Assembly: GCA_043101615.1 (NCBI GenBank)
Contig: JBICID010000028.1
Span: forward strand, 4,579-68,578
Direction of reading: 5' to 3'
From: JBLHKT01 sp043101615
GTDB lineage: Bacteria; Planctomycetota; Phycisphaerae; Phycisphaerales; UBA1924
Length of the DNA: 64,000 nt
Made by a program: the position numbers and the translations under genes. Below, piece after piece: positions 61,482-64,000 of this stretch (position 1 is its first letter; every line of letters starts with the position of its first letter). A model generated the notes under the pieces. The model was not told where the DNA came from. It worked only from the letters and a program-made list of their open reading frames with translations, and searched no databases.

Positions 61482-61541
61482 GACCGGCCCGAGTCAGCCC
61501 GGCCCGAATCAGCCGGGCCCGAATCAACCGGGCCCGAATCA
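61482..61541. repeat. Four tandem 15-base repeats overlapping the end of array copy D
   Basis: Units GACCGGCCCGAGTCA (61482), GCCCGGCCCGAATCA (61497), GCCGGGCCCGAATCA (61512), ACCGGGCCCGAATCA (61527), with a degenerate unit before them. The stop of copy D (61539-61541) is in the last unit. Since 15 is divisible by three, every repeat presents an in-frame TGA when read from the gene. Confidence 0.85.
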
Positions 61542-62615
61542 ACCGGGATAGTCCGGATCGTCCCGCACCGAGTCGGGCAGGTTCGGCTCCGTCCCGCCCA
61601 CGTCGATCCCGGCCAGCCCCATCCGGGTCCAGCGGTAGCGCATCACGAACTCGTCGCGGTTCTTGAACCCCTGCTGGTACCACGGGTACTTGTCCAAGGG
61701 CAGGTACCGCTGCGTCCACAGCGAGTTCGGCTGGCTCGGGTTCCACCCCGCGTTCGTGTCGCTCGTCGCCACGTTGCGGACCGAGGCGTCGAAGAACAGC
61801 AGGTTGCACTTCGCGTTGGGGTACGCGAACCAGATCCCCGCCGAATCCGTCAGCCGGTCGAACTCCTCGAACATGTGCACCTTGCCCGACGGGAACGCCA
61901 CGTCCTTGTAGAACCGCTGCTGCCCCGTCGCAGACCACGCCACCGTCGACGTGAACCGGTGCGGCGTCCCCTCGAACGGCAACCACGTCTTCTTCCCGCC
62001 GCTCTGGTCGTTCGGGTTCCACGCCGCGGGCACCGTCTGGTACGTCGAGGCGTACGGCCAGACCTGCTTCACGTCGTCGTTCTCCCACCCCTCGGTCCGG
62101 TCCGACCCCGCGGTGGGCGATCCGCCGGCGTAGGGCACGATGGTCTGCTGCGCCTGCACCGGGTCCTCCTGCCACTCGAGCAGGTTCCGGTCGAACGGGC
62201 TCGACGCGATCTGCTCGGGCAGCTGCGCCGTCAGGTACTCGAACAGCACGAAGTGCTGGTACCTCCGGTGCGGCATGATCGTCGTCAGCGGGATCAACGC
62301 CGACGGGCCCCCGCCCTCACCCTGCTTCGGACGCCCCGTGAGCTGGCTCAGGATGTCGATCGCCTGGATCTGCCCCCGGTTGATGTCCGGGTTGAAGCTG
62401 AAGATCCGGTCGTCCAGGTCCGACGCGAAGTTCGCCGACGTCCCCCCCAGCGAACGCATGTTCGACTGGCTGACCACGTTGCGGGCCGTGCCGCGCGCCT
62501 TGCCCAGCGCCGGCAGCAGGATGCCGATGAGCAGCGCGATGATCGCGATCACCACCAGCAGCTCGATCAGCGTGAACGCGCGGGCGGAACGACGGGGTGC
62601 GAACGATCGATGCAT
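61539..62615 (-). CDS. Prepilin-leader protein, array copy D
   Basis: 358 residues. Leader MHRSFAPRRSARA then FTLIELLVVIAIIALL. The linker is QGEGGGPSALIPL, shorter in Gly than B or C. An extra loop between ADTPHLF-like and DVAFPSG segments (WLPFEGTPHRFTSTVAW) distinguishes it. Core features otherwise as in B and C, with EWQEDPVQAQQTIVPYAGG. ATG 62615 follows AGGAAAGGTTTGACC. Stop in the 15-base repeat. Confidence 0.87.
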   Translation of the reverse strand: MHRSFAPRRSARAFTLIELLVVIAIIALLIGILLPALGKARGTARNVVSQSNMRSLGGTSANFASDLDDRIFSFNPDINRGQIQAIDILSQLTGRPKQGEGGGPSALIPLTTIMPHRRYQHFVLFEYLTAQLPEQIASSPFDRNLLEWQEDPVQAQQTIVPYAGGSPTAGSDRTEGWENDDVKQVWPYASTYQTVPAAWNPNDQSGGKKTWLPFEGTPHRFTSTVAWSATGQQRFYKDVAFPSGKVHMFEEFDRLTDSAGIWFAYPNAKCNLLFFDASVRNVATSDTNAGWNPSQPNSLWTQRYLPLDKYPWYQQGFKNRDEFVMRYRWTRMGLAGIDVGGTEPNLPDSVRDDPDYPG

Positions 62616-62635
62616 GGTCAAACCTTTCCTCTCGC

Positions 62636-62661
62636 GGGGGCGGCAGACGCACGCCGCCCCC
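62636..62661. terminator. Hairpin between copies E and D
   Basis: GGGGGCGGC and GCCGCCCCC pair across an 8-base loop. It lies between the stop of copy E and the ribosome-binding site of copy D, so it may terminate E or fold in the leader of D. Confidence 0.5.
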
Positions 62662-62689
62662 CAGTTGTCACCCACGAGAGGCCTGTAGT

Positions 62690-63730
62690 CTACTTGGTCG
62701 GGGCGTTCGGGTACAGCGGATCGTTCTCGGCGTCATCCGGGAGCCCGATCTCCCGCCCCCCGAAGTCGATCCCGCTCAGGCCCTCACGCGTCCAGCGGTA
62801 CTTCACGGAATTCTGCTGCCGCTTCTCCCCGTTCGGCCACAGCGGGAACGTGTCCAGCGGCCGGTACCGCTGCCGGAACACGGGATTGTCGGGATCCTGC
62901 GGGGCCCAGCCGGGGTTCGAATCGCTCCCGGCCTCCAGCCGCACCGAGGCGTCGAAGAACAGCAGGTTTACCTTTGCCTCGTTGTACGAGTAGTACGTCC
63001 CCTCCGACGTCGTCATCCGATCGAACTCCTCGAACATCCAGACTTTGCCCGACGGGAACGTCACCTCCGCCACCTTCCGCCCGCCCAGCCTCATGTCCGG
63101 CGGCACGTAGAAGAAGTTGGGCGTATCCACCAGCGGGCCGTGCGTGTGATTCCCGTCCCGGTCCGGGTTCCAGGTCGACGGCACCACCTGGTACGACGAG
63201 CCGTACGGCCACAGGTCGATCACGCCGGCGTCCGTCCACCCGCTGTCCTTGTCACCGCCCGGGTCCACGCGCGACATGCCCTGCGAGTACGGCACCAGCC
63301 CGGCCTCCTCGGCCCCGATCGGGTCCCGCTGCCACTCCAACAGGTTCCGGTCGAACGGGCTCGCCCCGATCGGCTCAGGGAACTGCTCGGTCAGGTAGTA
63401 GAACAGCGAGAAGTGCGAGGTACGCCGGTGCGGCAGACGCGACATGTTGATCTGCAGGTCGTCGCGCCCCGTCCGCTCCTTGAGCATCCGGAACTGCGTC
63501 CGGATCGCGGCCGACGAGTTCTTCTCGTGGTACCCGAACACGTGGTCGTCGAAGTCGTTGGCGTACGACCCCGCGGTGGACCCGATCGCCTTCAGGTTCG
63601 CCTGGCTCGCGATGTTGCGGGCCGTCTTCTGGGCCTTGCCCAGCGCCGGCAGCAGGATGCCGATCAAGAGCGCGATGATCGCGATCACCACCAGCAGCTC
63701 GATCAGGGTGAAGGCACGGGTGGATCGCAT
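62690..63730 (-). CDS. Prepilin-leader protein, array copy E
   Basis: 346 residues. Leader MRSTRA then FTLIELLVVIAIIALLIGILLPALG. The most divergent of the five: HMQINMSRLPHRRTSHFSLFYYLTEQFPE-like opening (here DLQINMSRLPHRRTSHFS), SGWTDAGVIDLWPYGSSYQVVPSTWN, and the core GKVWMFEEFDR, YYSYNEAKVNLLFFDAS and YRWTREGLSGIDFGG. Core blocks shared with A to D show common ancestry. ATG 63730 follows AAAGGCGGCCGCC. It lies next to the terminal inverted repeat. Confidence 0.86.
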   Translation of the reverse strand: MRSTRAFTLIELLVVIAIIALLIGILLPALGKAQKTARNIASQANLKAIGSTAGSYANDFDDHVFGYHEKNSSAAIRTQFRMLKERTGRDDLQINMSRLPHRRTSHFSLFYYLTEQFPEPIGASPFDRNLLEWQRDPIGAEEAGLVPYSQGMSRVDPGGDKDSGWTDAGVIDLWPYGSSYQVVPSTWNPDRDGNHTHGPLVDTPNFFYVPPDMRLGGRKVAEVTFPSGKVWMFEEFDRMTTSEGTYYSYNEAKVNLLFFDASVRLEAGSDSNPGWAPQDPDNPVFRQRYRPLDTFPLWPNGEKRQQNSVKYRWTREGLSGIDFGGREIGLPDDAENDPLYPNAPTK

Positions 63731-64000
63731 GGCGGCCGCCTTTCAGGGGGGACGCGGGGGGAGAACGGGGGCCCCGCGCAGGAGGCCCCCGTCAGCGGTC
63801 TACCGAATCCCACGGGGCCCGTCAAGCCCCGCGACCACCACGAGATGTCTCGCCCCACACAGGCGTCCTTGTTCGGTTGCCGCCTGTGTGGGGCGAGACA
63901 TCTCGTGGTGGTCGCGGGGCTTGACGGGCCCCGTGGGATTCGGTAGACCGCTGACGGGGGCCTCCTGCGCGGGGCCCCCGTTCTCCCCCCGCGTCCCCCC
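63731..64000. repeat. Perfect 120-base inverted repeat at the window end
   Basis: The left arm (63746-63865) and the right arm (63881-64000) are exact reverse complements with a 15-base centre (63866-63880). The left arm is the upstream region of copy E, including a G-rich stem ACGGGGGCC/GGCCCCCGT (63765-63792). No gene lies in the 270 bases. The right arm ends exactly at the window edge, which suggests that it is a fold-back at a contig end rather than natural sequence. Confidence 0.9.

Noticed and set aside
1..64000. CRISPR arrays, tRNA and rRNA genes, insertion sequences, prophage genes
   Set aside because: No regularly spaced 24-40 base repeats, no T-arm plus acceptor stem pairs, and no transposase, integrase or capsid motif were seen on either strand.

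Overview
The window is about 70% GC and reads as a piece of a planctomycete chromosome, most likely class Phycisphaerae. The reasons are the combination of secreted proteins ending in a paired 'NGDGVLDNGDI' dockerin-like module and a final Gly-Cys (or Ser-Cys), several PEP-CTERM anchored proteins, many proteins with a prepilin-type FTLIELLVVIAII leader but no visible pilus machinery except one secretin, and a Gram-negative envelope set (lpxK, hldE). No phage, insertion sequence, CRISPR array, rRNA or tRNA was seen. Taxonomy is inferred from these family signatures only.

Layout. 0-6.4 kb: the 3' part of a glycosylasparaginase, a DUF2156-GNAT fusion, and three secreted proteins (trypsin-like protease, GH16-like protein, SUMF1-like PEP-CTERM protein). 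6.4-7.3 kb: a gene-free, hairpin-rich block. 7.3-12.9 kb: trmD, a metzincin-type protease with dockerin, a parS-like palindrome in front of an MDR oxidoreductase, and two prepilin-leader proteins. 12.9-17.4 kb: a minus-strand envelope cluster (DUF11 lipoprotein, small membrane protein, lpxK, hldE). 17.5-23.4 kb: a nitrilase-fold amidase, Maf, and a compact three-gene operon of PEP-hydrolase-like, Tm-1-like and class II aldolase/SDR proteins. 23.4-33.8 kb: a prepilin-leader protein, ogt, serS, a P-loop kinase-like protein, a TrkA-type K+ channel, a lipoprotein hydrolase, three PEP-CTERM proteins and an RluA-type pseudouridine synthase.

33.8-57.3 kb: the minus-strand cluster coaX / MnmE-like GTPase / TPR protein / rluA, then a large secretin followed by a STAS plus RsbW-like kinase pair, then an Fe-S assembly operon (iscS, iscU, a lipoprotein, iscA), an ACT protein, a TlpA-like thioredoxin, trxB, a group-1/2-like sigma factor, a UVR-motif protein, a KefB-type antiporter overlapping mnmG, and a secreted ClpP/NfeD-like protein. 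57.4-63.7 kb: five consecutive same-strand paralogous prepilin-leader proteins. The window ends in a perfect 120-bp inverted repeat.

Themes. Most of the accessory content is exported: dockerin-like, PEP-CTERM, lipoprotein and prepilin-leader proteins together make up roughly a third of the genes. The strongest candidates for something not yet described are the five-gene pseudopilin-like array with repeats that duplicate the gene ends and stop codons, the PEP-hydrolase/Tm-1-like/aldolase operon, and the dockerin-tagged exoenzymes. Coordinates come from reading the sequence; functions are assigned from motifs and overall family resemblance, with no database search.
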